A DNA stretch of 64,000 bases from Streptomyces sp. NWU339 (GTDB lineage: Bacteria; Actinomycetota; Actinomycetes; Streptomycetales; Streptomycetaceae): the NCBI RefSeq assembly GCF_003143855.1, contig NZ_QFRK01000032.1:1-64000 (forward strand), in the 5' to 3' direction. How positions within the stretch are numbered: the stretch's first letter is position 1; each line of letters begins with the position of its first letter. The notes below the pieces were generated by a model, which ran no database searches, was not told the origin of the DNA, and saw only the letters and a list, made by a program, of their open reading frames with translations. A program made the translations under genes and the position numbers. Positions 41,861 to 49,776 of this stretch are shown piece by piece.

Positions 41861-41893
41861 AACGAAACGCCCCGGGCGCAGGCGCACGGGGCG
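41861..41893 (-). promoter_or_regulatory. terminator-like hairpin in the rplJ leader
   Basis: A GC-rich hairpin (outer 7 bp, 41868-41874 with 41887-41893, more pairs inside) is followed on the minus strand by TTTCGTTTTT. It lies about 70 nt before the rplJ start, inside the ~240-nt leader, and looks like an attenuator. An L10 leader regulating rplJL by L10-L12 binding is known widely; whether this is part of it is inferred. Confidence 0.55.
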
Positions 41894-42047
41894 AGGCTCA
41901 ACCGGTGATTCGCATCCTCGCGGCAGCGAATTCCGGGAACTCTTCCACTGTCACCTGCGCGGGTCGTCCGCAGTTCAGCGGATCCTTCGGCCACCGCACT
42001 CTCTGACGAGCGCACGGCAACAACCAGCGGTCTTTGGCTTCTTCAGG

Positions 42048-42077
42048 AGAGTACGGGAACGGATCGCCGCGAGGCAA
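42048..42077 (-). promoter_or_regulatory. rplJL promoter
   Basis: TTGCCT (42072-42077) and TACTCT (42048-42053), 18-nt spacing on the minus strand. The -35 box lies in the loop of the upstream lipoprotein gene's terminator hairpin (42054-42088). Together with the leader this explains the 318-bp gap before rplJ. Confidence 0.6.
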
Positions 42078-42088
42078 ATCCGTTCCCG
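42054..42088 (-). terminator. lipoprotein gene terminator overlapping the rplJ promoter
   Basis: A perfect 11-bp stem (42054-42064 with 42078-42088, 13-nt loop) starts about 30 nt after the stop of the lipoprotein gene at 42119. It covers most of the rplJ promoter spacer and -35 box. Confidence 0.65.
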
Positions 42089-42118
42089 GGAGCAGCCGAC
42101 CGGTCCGATCCGGGCCGG

Positions 42119-42952
42119 TCAGCCCTGCTCGGCTTCCTTCATCATCTCGGCCAGGTCGGCGGTCTCCTCGGCCGGCGGGGCCTCGACGGTCACCGGCTTG
42201 TTGACGTCGAGGAACTTGACGGTCATGTCCAGCGGGCCCTGGGGGGCGTCGCCGCGCATCCGGAACTGCTTGGTGTGGTCCTCACCGTCGACCCACATGT
42301 CCATCGTGAGCGATTCGACGCCCATCTTCTCGTACTTCTCGATGCTCTTCTCACCGGCCTCGGCGGCCTTGGCGTCCTTGTCCTTGAGCGAGTCGCGCAG
42401 GTCGTCGAGGGTGACGGTACCCGAGTAGTGAGTGGTCTCGACCCCGTCGATCTTCTCGGTTCCGACCTTCTTCACGTCCTTCGCGCCGGCGAGGAAGGTG
42501 GACTCGGTGGCCGGGTCCTGCTCGGCCTGGCGGGGGGCGCCGAGCTCGTTCGACTCCGCGTCGGCGCCGAGCGCGGCCATGTCGAACTTCATCCAGCTCT
42601 TGCCGTCCATCTCCTTGGCCATCTCGGCGCCGCCGCCGATGTACATGGCCTTGTCGACGAGCCGGATCTCCACCTTCTCCTGCGCACCCTCGTCGGGAGC
42701 CGTTATCTGCATGCTCACGGCGACGTCGGGCTTGGCCCGCATCGAGGCCTCAATCTCGATCTTGCCCTGCTCCGGGACCTCACCGGTCATCGTGTACCGG
42801 AAGGACGTGATGTCCTCGGTGTTCTTCGCCGCCTTGGCCACGGCCGCCGCCGGCGTCATCTCGGGCGACTCCTCGGAGCCACTGGAACAGCCGACCGCGC
42901 CGGCCGCAAGAACGAGTGCGGTGAGTCCGGCGGCAGGTATGGAAGTTCTCAT
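42119..42952 (-). CDS. lipoprotein, LppX/LprG-like
   Basis: A 277-residue secreted lipoprotein. From the ATG at 42950-42952 the signal peptide reads MRTSIPAAGLTALVLAAGAV followed by GCSSGSEES, with the lipid-attachment Cys at about residue 22. The mature part repeats the beta-rich pattern of LppX/LolA-like proteins (TTHYSGTVTLDDLRDSL, MDMWVDGEDHTKQFRMRGDA). It is one of two paralogous lipoproteins lying between rplA and rplJ, a conserved streptomycete arrangement. Ligand unknown. Confidence 0.88.
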   Translation of the reverse strand: MRTSIPAAGLTALVLAAGAVGCSSGSEESPEMTPAAAVAKAAKNTEDITSFRYTMTGEVPEQGKIEIEASMRAKPDVAVSMQITAPDEGAQEKVEIRLVDKAMYIGGGAEMAKEMDGKSWMKFDMAALGADAESNELGAPRQAEQDPATESTFLAGAKDVKKVGTEKIDGVETTHYSGTVTLDDLRDSLKDKDAKAAEAGEKSIEKYEKMGVESLTMDMWVDGEDHTKQFRMRGDAPQGPLDMTVKFLDVNKPVTVEAPPAEETADLAEMMKEAEQG

Positions 42953-43099
42953 CGAATCCCCCCAGGTCCTCGGTTCCCCCCAGGGAACACATGGCTTGTA
43001 CAACAAGGATTTTGACCCTATCTCACACCTCTGACAGCGGCTTTCGAGTTCTGCCGGAGGCTCCCGGATGGCCTGGCAGGGGATGCGGCGAGCAGCGGC

Positions 43100-44061
43100 T
43101 CAGGGGGCGGCACGCCGGCCGTCCAGCACGTTCGTGGCGTCCTGGGTGTCGGCGGCGGGGGGAGCCTCGGTCGTCACCTGCACGCCGTAGTCGGCGTAGT
43201 ACGCGGTCTGGGTGAGCCGGCCTGTCGCCGTCTCCGCCCGCTCCACCTTCTTGACCAGCAGATCCCGGTCGTCGACCCAGACGTCCACCGTCTGGGTGGT
43301 GACCCCGGACCTGATCAACTGCTCCTTGAGATCCGCCAGTTCGGCCGACCGCTCCGTCCCTGGGCCCGGGTTCCGGATCTTCAGACGGGCCGGTTCCACC
43401 GTGCCGGAGTAGCGCGTGCGGGCGTGCCCCGCACCTGTTCCTCACCGACCCTCCGCACGTCGCCGGAGGCCAGCAGCAGCTTCACGCACCGCTGGGGCGT
43501 GAAGCCGCGGATCTGGTCACCGAGACCGGCGGCTCCGCCGCCTGCGATGTCCTCCAGGTCGTCGTGGCCGTACCGGAGCCAGTGCCCGCCGCCCGTCCGC
43601 GCGGCGAACGTGTCGCCCATGCGCGCGTAGTAGGCGTCGGGCAGGTAGCGGGCCTCCATCGACGTGCTGCCGAGGCGGCGCATGGCGTCGGCCACCGCGC
43701 CGTCCGTGTAGGTGATGGTCAGGGTGCCGATGAGGTCGTCGCCCCAGGCGAGGGTGCCGTCGGCCGTCATGGACATCAGCGAGCCCATGGCCGTGGTGGA
43801 CTCCACGCGGGCGGAGCCCGCGCCGGCGGTGGAGCGCTCGGCGGACCGCAGCGCCGTGACGGACCGCAGGCGCGACGCCTCGTCCCGCTGTCCGGCGCCG
43901 GCACCACGGCCGCCGGAGGAGTAGGCGGAGCCAGAAGGGCCGGAGGGGCCGGAGGCAGCCGAGGAGGTGCAGGCGGAGATCGCGGTCAGCGTGGTCAGCG
44001 CCGTGAGCGCGAGCGACGCCGCGAGCACGAGGCCCGTACGGCGCACGGTCGTGATCGTCAT
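43100..44061 (-). pseudogene. frameshifted paralogous lipoprotein
   Basis: Two frames together make a second LppX-like lipoprotein. The first (start at 44061) has the signal MTITTVRRTGLVLAASLALT...AISAC and continues to VGEEQVRGT, then runs into a stop at 43381. The second resumes as HARTRYSGTVEPARLK and VDVWVDDRDLLVKKVERAE. The neighbour aligns across the break (VGTEKIDGVETTHYSGTV), placing one indel at about 43412-43430. Either a recent pseudogene or a sequencing error in a GC-rich run. Confidence 0.75.
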
Positions 44062-44160
44062 CGGTCCCGGTCCCACCCGTACGCGCCCCCGCCCTCTCCC
44101 GTGCGAACCCCCTGGCCGCACCGTAGCGCAGACCACCCGGCACACGTGCCGGAACCGGAA

Positions 44161-44204
44161 CGGGCCCCGGGCCCGCAGCAGGGATGCTGCGGGCCCGGGG
44201 CCCG
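44161..44204 (-). terminator. rplK-rplA terminator
   Basis: A perfect 20-bp GC-rich stem (44161-44180 with 44185-44204) closed by a 4-nt loop, 27 nt after the rplA stop: the longest perfect hairpin in the window. It should stop transcription in both directions and separates rplKA from the lipoprotein genes. Confidence 0.85.
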
Positions 44205-44230
44205 TGACCGGTCGGGACGAGCCCTCAGGC

Positions 44231-44956
44231 TCAGACCGCCGCCGGGTCCTCCTCGACGAGGAGGTTGCGGGTGCGGTTCGGGTCGAGCGGAATGCCCGGG
44301 CCCATCGTGGTCGTCATCGAGGCCTTCTTGATGTAGCGGCCCTTCGCGGCGGACGGCTTCAGACGGAGGATCTCGTCCAGCGCGGCGCCGTAGTTCTCCA
44401 CCAGCTTGGTCTCGTCGAAGGACGTCTTGCCGATGATGAAGTGCAGGTTCGAGTGCTTGTCGACGCGGAACTCGATCTTGCCACCCTTGATGTCGTTGAC
44501 AGCCTTGGTGACGTCCGGGGTCACGGTGCCGGTCTTGGGGTTCGGCATGAGACCACGGGGACCGAGCACGCGGCCGAGGCGGCCGACCTTGCCCATGAGG
44601 TCCGGGGTGGCGACGACGGCGTCGAAGTCCAGACGGCCCTTCGACACCTCGTCGATCAGTTCGTCGGCGCCGACGATGTCGGCGCCCGCGGCACGCGCGG
44701 CCTCGGCACGGTCGCCGGTCGCGAAGACCAGGACCCGGGCGGTCTTGCCGGTGCCGTGCGGGAGGTTCACGGTGCCACGGACCATCTGGTCGGCCTTGCG
44801 CGGGTCGACACCCAGACGGAAGGCGACCTCGACGGTGCCGTCGAACTTGGACGTGGAGGTCTCCTTGGCGAGACGGACGGCCTCGAGCGGGGCGTACTGC
44901 TTCTCCCGGTCGATCTTGGCGTCCGCAGCGCGGAGAGACTTGCTGCGCTTGCTCAC
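44231..44956 (-). CDS. rplA: 50S ribosomal protein L1
   Basis: L1, 241 residues, the mobile stalk protein at the E site; it represses rplKA translation in many bacteria. MSKRSKSLRAADAKIDREKQ, VDELIDEVSKGRLDFDAVVA-type sequence and GPRGLMPNPKTGTVTPDV are characteristic. It follows rplK by 84 nt. Confidence 0.98.
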   Translation of the reverse strand: MSKRSKSLRAADAKIDREKQYAPLEAVRLAKETSTSKFDGTVEVAFRLGVDPRKADQMVRGTVNLPHGTGKTARVLVFATGDRAEAARAAGADIVGADELIDEVSKGRLDFDAVVATPDLMGKVGRLGRVLGPRGLMPNPKTGTVTPDVTKAVNDIKGGKIEFRVDKHSNLHFIIGKTSFDETKLVENYGAALDEILRLKPSAAKGRYIKKASMTTTMGPGIPLDPNRTRNLLVEEDPAAV

Positions 44957-45040
44957 TTAAAGCTCCTGTGGGTTCTTAGGAGTCGTGGTCCGGGCCGAGC
45001 GGGCCCTTCCACACTTCTGCCTGGCTTGCGGGGGTGGAGG

Positions 45041-45475
45041 TCAGCCCTCGACCGTGACGCCCATGGAACGGGCGGTGCCGGCGATGATCTTCTCGGCGGC
45101 GTCCAGGTCGTTGGCGTTGAGGTCGGGCATCTTGGTGGTGGCGATCTCGCGGACCTGGTCACGCGTGATCTTCGCGACCTTGGTCTTGTGCGGCTCGCCG
45201 GAGCCCTTCTCCACGCCCGCGGCCTTGAGGATCATCTTCGCGGCCGGCGGGGTCTTGGTGATGAAGGTGAAGGAACGGTCCTCGTAGACCGTGATCTCCA
45301 CCGGGATGACCCAGCCACGCTGCGACTCGGTCGCGGCGTTGTAGGCCTTGCAGAACTCCATGATGTTGACGCCGTGCTGACCCAGCGCGGGGCCGACCGG
45401 CGGAGCCGGGTTGGCGGCACCGGCCTGGATCTGGAGCTTGATGAGCCCCGTGACCTTCTTCTTCTTGGGAGGCAT
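45041..45475 (-). CDS. rplK: 50S ribosomal protein L11
   Basis: L11, 144 residues, in the GTPase-associated centre and needed for the stringent response (formerly relC); target of thiostrepton. The ATG at 45473-45475 gives MPPKKKKVTGLIKLQIQAGA; the proline-rich segment ANPAPPVGPALGQHGVNIME is intact. A start seven codons upstream is less likely. Confidence 0.98.
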   Translation of the reverse strand: MPPKKKKVTGLIKLQIQAGAANPAPPVGPALGQHGVNIMEFCKAYNAATESQRGWVIPVEITVYEDRSFTFITKTPPAAKMILKAAGVEKGSGEPHKTKVAKITRDQVREIATTKMPDLNANDLDAAEKIIAGTARSMGVTVEG

Positions 45476-45547
45476 GGCTCTCCGGGTCCTTTCCATTCGG
45501 GTCCTGCCTGCGCGACGGGACCAGCCCGGACGCAGGCATACCGCACA

Positions 45548-45576
45548 ACGATAGCGGGTATGGATGTGCGGCCAAA
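45548..45576 (-). promoter_or_regulatory. rplKA promoter
   Basis: TTTGGC (45571-45576) and TATCGT (45548-45553) with 17-nt spacing on the minus strand, giving a ~65-nt leader. Its -35 overlaps the U-tract of the nusG terminator. Confidence 0.55.
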
Positions 45577-45620
45577 AACCGAGCAGGTCAGGCGGGCGCC
45601 TGAGCGTTCGCCTGACCTGC
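45572..45620 (-). terminator. nusG terminator
   Basis: A perfect 12-bp stem (45583-45594 with 45609-45620, 14-nt loop) followed on the minus strand by TCGGTTTTTGG, a factor-independent terminator between nusG and rplK. Confidence 0.85.
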
Positions 45621-45682
45621 GCGGAAGCATTTGTCCTGAACTCTGCCCAGCGGAGCCGACAGAGCCGGCGGTTCTGGGTGGG

Positions 45683-46501
45683 TCAGTTCTTCTGGATCTG
45701 GTCGAAGGAGAGCTCGACCGGCGTCTCGCGGCCGAAGATCTCCACCAGGCCCTTGACCTTCTTGGAGTCCGGGTTGATCTCGTTGATGGTCGCCTGGAGC
45801 GTGGCGAACGGACCGTCGGTGACGGTGACCGAGTCGCCGACCTCGAAGTCCAGCACCTGGACCTCGACCTTGCGCTGCGGAACCGGCTTGCCCTCGGCCT
45901 CGGCGGCCTCACGGGCGGCCTTCTCCTCGGCCTCCGGCGCGAGCATCTTGACGATCTCGTCCAGGGTCAGCGGGTACGGGTCGTAGGCGTTGCCCACGAA
46001 GCCGGTGACGCCGGGAGTGTTGCGGACGACGCCCCAGGACTCGTTCGTCAGGTCCATGCGGACCAGGACGTAACCCGGGAGCTTGTTCTGCTTGATCGTC
46101 TTGCGGTCGCCGTTCTTGATCTGGACGACCTCTTCCTGCGGCACCTCGGCCTGGAAGATGAACTCCTCGACGTTCAGCGAGACGGCGCGCTGCTCCAGGT
46201 TGGTCTTCACCCGGTTCTCGTAGCCCGCGTAGGTGTGGATGACGTACCACTCGCCGGGCAGCGTCCGCAGTTCCTCGCGGAGCTCCTCGACCGGGTCGCG
46301 GACGTCCTCGACTTCCTCGGCCTCTTCGGCGGCTTCCCCGGCCTCGGCGGTCCCGTCGGCCGCTTCCCCGGGCTCCCCGAGTTCCTCGGTCTCGTCCGCG
46401 GCGTCGGCAGCCTCGACCTCGACGGCGTCGAGCTCGTCCTCGACGGACTCGGCCCCTTCGCCGCGAGGCTCAACGGCGTCGTTCACGTTCGGGTCAGACA
46501 C
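45683..46501 (-). CDS. nusG: transcription termination/antitermination protein NusG
   Basis: NusG, 272 residues, binds RNA polymerase and Rho or S10. The first ~80 residues form an acidic Glu/Ala/Asp-rich extension absent from E. coli but usual in Streptomyces. Then come the NGN domain (EWYVIHTYAGYENRVKTNLE) and the C-terminal KOW domain (DFEVGDSVTVTDGPFATLQA). The start is GTG at 46499-46501. It follows secE. Confidence 0.97.
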   Translation of the reverse strand: MSDPNVNDAVEPRGEGAESVEDELDAVEVEAADAADETEELGEPGEAADGTAEAGEAAEEAEEVEDVRDPVEELREELRTLPGEWYVIHTYAGYENRVKTNLEQRAVSLNVEEFIFQAEVPQEEVVQIKNGDRKTIKQNKLPGYVLVRMDLTNESWGVVRNTPGVTGFVGNAYDPYPLTLDEIVKMLAPEAEEKAAREAAEAEGKPVPQRKVEVQVLDFEVGDSVTVTDGPFATLQATINEINPDSKKVKGLVEIFGRETPVELSFDQIQKN

Positions 46502-46582
46502 GGTGGCTGCTTCTTCCTGGATACATAGGGGTGGAACACGCGAAAATGAGCGCCGGGTACCTCGGCGCTCTTCGCTGGCGGC

Positions 46583-46870
46583 TCAGCCGAAGACGTACTT
46601 GGCGGCGTGACCGAAACCGTAGTCGAACAAGGTGACCAGGCCGATCATGACGATCACGAAGATGATCACTGCGGTGGTGTACGACGACAGCTGGTTACGT
46701 GTCGGCCAGACAACCTTGCGAAGCTCCGCCACGATCTGCCGGTAGAAGAGCGCCAGACGCTTCAGTGGGCCCTTCTTGGCCCGCTTGCCGCCCTTGCGGT
46801 TCTTCTTCCTGGCGTCCGGCGTCTCGTCCTCGGCATCAGGCATGTCGATGGAGCCCACGGCGTCCGTCAC
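46583..46870 (-). CDS. secE: preprotein translocase subunit SecE
   Basis: SecE clamps SecY; 95 residues with a charged N-terminus (ARKKNRKGGKRAKKGP), the amphipathic helix FYRQIVAELRKVVWPTRNQL and one membrane helix (AVIIFVIVMIGLVTLFDYGF). GTG start at 46868-46870. It lies 108 nt downstream of tRNA-Trp, probably in one transcript, and precedes nusG. Confidence 0.96.
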   Translation of the reverse strand: MTDAVGSIDMPDAEDETPDARKKNRKGGKRAKKGPLKRLALFYRQIVAELRKVVWPTRNQLSSYTTAVIIFVIVMIGLVTLFDYGFGHAAKYVFG

Positions 46871-46978
46871 TCGTCCTCACCTGATTCCGGGTCGTGGCCG
46901 TGCCGCGCCCGGTATGAGCCGCACGGCGATGCATTGCTGTACGTACATGCGTACACATCCTGGCTGAGGCGTGTGCAG

Positions 46979-47051
46979 CAGGGCCGGAGGGACTCGAACC
47001 CCCAACCGCTGGTTTTGGAGACCAGTGCTCTACCAATTGAGCTACGACCCT
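46979..47051 (-). tRNA. tRNA-Trp (CCA anticodon)
   Basis: A 73-nt cloverleaf: acceptor AGGGTCG pairing CGGCCCT (one G-U), D-arm AGCTCAATTGGTAGAGC, anticodon arm CTGGT-CTCCAAA-ACCAG with CCA, and T-arm ending GGTTCGAGTCC. The 3' CCA is not encoded. It lies upstream of secE. Confidence 0.95.
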
Positions 47052-47276
47052 TTGTGTGTCCCCCAACGTACCGCATTCACACGGATGCTTGGTGTGCACC
47101 CGGCGAGCGCGGCCGGAGAAGGCCAACGAGGTGTGAGTGTACGTGTTCCGGCGCCGGGCGTCGAACAGAAAGCGCCCGTGACGGGTCTTCCGATGCAAGA
47201 TCGTCCAGGCCGCGGGACTCCGGACGAGCGGATACGGACTGGTGTTCAACGGTTTGCCGGTACCTGTTCAGTCTGT

Positions 47277-47301
47277 GAAACCCCCGTGCCGGACGGGTTT
47301 C
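47277..47301 (+). other. inverted repeat upstream of the aminotransferase
   Basis: GAAACCC and GGGTTTC are arranged as an inverted repeat just before the start codon at 47322, with CAGTCTG repeated on both sides. Could be an operator or a translational hairpin; unassigned. Confidence 0.35.
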
Positions 47302-47321
47302 CAGTCTGGAACGATGGGTTC

Positions 47322-48548
47322 ATGAGCGCTGCAACCCCTCCCACCGAGCGCCGGGTCTCCGCCCGGATCGGTGCGATCTCCGAGTCCGCCACCCTCGCCG
47401 TGGACGCCAAGGCCAAGGCCCTCAAGGCCGCCGGACGTCCGGTGATCGGCTTCGGCGCCGGTGAACCCGACTTCCCGACCCCGGACTACATCGTCGACGC
47501 CGCCATCGAGGCGTGCAGGAACCCGAAGTACCACCGGTACACGCCGGCCGGCGGGCTGCCCGAGCTGAAGGCCGCGATCGCCGCGAAGACGCTGCGCGAC
47601 TCCGGCTACGAGGTGGACCCCGCCCAGGTTCTCGTCACCAACGGCGGCAAGCAGGCCATCTACGAGGCCTTCGCCGCGATCCTCGACCCGGGCGACGAGG
47701 TCATCGTCCCGGCGCCGTACTGGACGACGTACCCGGAGTCGATCCGGCTGGCCGGCGGTGTCCCGGTCGAGGTCGTCGCCGACGAGACGACCGGCTACCG
47801 GGTCAGCGTGGAGCAGCTGGAAGCCGCGCGGACGGAGAAGACCAAGGTCGTCCTGTTCGTCTCCCCCTCGAACCCGACCGGAGCGGTCTACAGCGCCGAG
47901 GACGCCGAGGCGATCGGCCGCTGGGCGGTCGAGCACGGGCTGTGGGTGCTGACCGACGAGATCTACGAGCACCTGGTCTACGGCGACGCCACCTTCACCT
48001 CGCTGCCCGCCGTCCTGCCCGAGCTGCGGGACAAGTGCATCGTGGTCAGCGGCGTCGCCAAGACGTACGCGATGACCGGCTGGCGGGTCGGCTGGATCAT
48101 CGGTCCGAAGGACGTCGTGAAGGCGGCGACCAACCTGCAGTCCCACGCCACGTCGAACGTGTCGAACGTCGCACAGGTGGCGGCGCTGGCCGCGGTCTCC
48201 GGCTCCCTGGACGCGGTCGCCACGATGCGTGAGGCCTTCGACCGCCGGCGCCGGACCATCGTGCGGATGCTCAACGAGATCGACGGCGTGGTCTGCCCGG
48301 AGCCCGAGGGCGCGTTCTACGCCTACCCGTCGGTGAAGGCCCTGATCGGCAAGGAGATCCGGGGCAAGCGGCCGCAGAACTCCGTCGAACTGGCCGCGCT
48401 CATCCTGGAGGAGGTCGAGGTCGCGGTCGTACCCGGCGAGGCCTTCGGCACCCCGGGGTACCTGCGGCTGTCCTACGCGCTGGGCGACGAGGACCTGGTG
48501 GAGGGCGTGAGCCGGATCCAGAAGCTGCTGTCGGAGGCGCGGGACTGA
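47322..48548 (+). CDS. aspC: pyridoxal-phosphate aminotransferase (aspartate aminotransferase type)
   Basis: A 408-residue fold-type I, subgroup I-gamma aminotransferase that interconverts aspartate/2-oxoglutarate and oxaloacetate/glutamate. The ATG at 47322 starts MSAATPPTERRVSARIGAIS. PLP Lys is in SGVAKTYAMTGWRVG; other signatures are GAGEPDFPTP, NGGKQAIYEA, SPSNPTG and the carboxylate-binding Arg near GTPGYLRLSYALG. The long frame upstream of the ATG is not coding. Confidence 0.92.
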   Translation: MSAATPPTERRVSARIGAISESATLAVDAKAKALKAAGRPVIGFGAGEPDFPTPDYIVDAAIEACRNPKYHRYTPAGGLPELKAAIAAKTLRDSGYEVDPAQVLVTNGGKQAIYEAFAAILDPGDEVIVPAPYWTTYPESIRLAGGVPVEVVADETTGYRVSVEQLEAARTEKTKVVLFVSPSNPTGAVYSAEDAEAIGRWAVEHGLWVLTDEIYEHLVYGDATFTSLPAVLPELRDKCIVVSGVAKTYAMTGWRVGWIIGPKDVVKAATNLQSHATSNVSNVAQVAALAAVSGSLDAVATMREAFDRRRRTIVRMLNEIDGVVCPEPEGAFYAYPSVKALIGKEIRGKRPQNSVELAALILEEVEVAVVPGEAFGTPGYLRLSYALGDEDLVEGVSRIQKLLSEARD

Positions 48549-48571
48549 ACCCACGCACCGTGAGTGCCTCG

Positions 48572-48605
48572 GCGGGCCGCTTCCCCATCGCGGGAGGCGG
48601 CCCGC
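48572..48605 (+). terminator. aminotransferase terminator
   Basis: A 9-bp perfect outer stem (48572-48580 with 48597-48605) extended by TCCC/GGGA inside, 24 nt after the aspC stop. Confidence 0.8.
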
Positions 48606-48692
48606 TTCCGTTCGCTCGGGCTCGTGTGCGAGCAAGACCACGTTCAGGGAAAGCGCTACCGGGGCTGCCGGGGCGTGCGGCACGATCCTGGG

Positions 48693-49733
48693 ATGGAACG
48701 TGTACGTGATGTCTCCCTGCTGCCGAAAGCCCATCTGCACCTGCACTTCACCGGGTCGATGCGGCCCGCCACCGTGCTGGAGCTGGCCGACAAGTACGGC
48801 GTGCGCCTCCCCGAGACGCTGACCGACGCGCTGACCAGCGGGGAACCGCCGAGTCTGCGGGCCACGGACGAGCGGGGCTGGTTCCGGTTCCAGCGGCTGT
48901 ACGACGCCGCCCGCTCCTGCCTGAGGGAGCCGGAGGACATCCACCGGCTGGTGCTGGAGGCGGCGGAGGAGGACCTGAAGGACGGCTCGGGCTGGCTGGA
49001 GATCCAGGTGGACCCCACCTCGTACGCACCGCGGCTGGGTGGGCTGATTCCGGCACTGGAGATCATCCTGGACGCGGTGGACGTGGCGCGGCGGGACACC
49101 GGGCTCGGGATCAGGGTGCTGGTCGCCGCGAACCGGATGAAGCACCACCTGGACGCGCGCACCCTGGCCCGGCTGGCGGTGCGGTACGCCGACCGGGGGG
49201 TCGTCGGGTTCGGCCTGTCCAACGACGAGCGGCGCGGAATGGCCCGCGACTTCGACCGGGCGTTCGCCATCGCACGCGAGGGCGGGCTGCTGTCGGCGCC
49301 GCACGGGGGTGAGCTGACCGGGCCCGCGTCCGTGCGGGACTGCCTGGACGATCTGGAGGCCGACCGGATCGGGCACGGGGTGCGGGCGGCGGAGGACCCG
49401 CGGCTGCTGCAGCGGCTCGCGGACCGGCAGGTGACCTGCGAGGTGTGCCCGGCGTCGAATGTGGCGCTGGGGGTGTACGAGAAGCCGGGGGACGTGCCGT
49501 TGCGGCGGCTGTTCGAGGCGGGCGTGCCGCTCGCGCTGGGTGCGGACGACCCGTTGCTGTTCGGCTCGCGGCTGGCGGCGCAGTACGAGATCGCGCGCCG
49601 GTACCACGGGTTCACGGACGCGGAGCTGGCGGAGCTGGCGCGGCAGTCGGTGCGGGGGTCGGTGGCGCCGGAGGACGTCAAGGCGGAGCTGCTGGCGGGG
49701 ATCGACGCGTGGCTGGTGGGGCCGGGGGCGTAA
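48693..49733 (+). CDS. add: adenosine deaminase
   Basis: A 346-residue zinc amidohydrolase converting adenosine to inosine. It starts MERVRDVSLLPKAHLHLHFT. Zinc ligands are the HLH of that segment, a His near LSAPHGGEL (which also has the catalytic Glu of HxGE) and the Asp of LGADDPLLFG. The usual HLDG after the first motif reads HFTGSM, as in an actinobacterial subgroup, so activity on another aminated purine is possible. No strong ribosome site. Confidence 0.85.
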   Translation: MERVRDVSLLPKAHLHLHFTGSMRPATVLELADKYGVRLPETLTDALTSGEPPSLRATDERGWFRFQRLYDAARSCLREPEDIHRLVLEAAEEDLKDGSGWLEIQVDPTSYAPRLGGLIPALEIILDAVDVARRDTGLGIRVLVAANRMKHHLDARTLARLAVRYADRGVVGFGLSNDERRGMARDFDRAFAIAREGGLLSAPHGGELTGPASVRDCLDDLEADRIGHGVRAAEDPRLLQRLADRQVTCEVCPASNVALGVYEKPGDVPLRRLFEAGVPLALGADDPLLFGSRLAAQYEIARRYHGFTDAELAELARQSVRGSVAPEDVKAELLAGIDAWLVGPGA

Positions 49734-49776
49734 GGGCGTCGTAAGCACGTCGGCGCGTCGGCGGAAGGGCCGTCGG

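Noticed and set aside
47268..49748. An 826-codon minus-strand frame opposite the aminotransferase and adenosine deaminase genes
   Set aside because: Both plus-strand genes are well supported by catalytic motifs; the minus frame is Arg/Pro/Gln-rich without any family feature.
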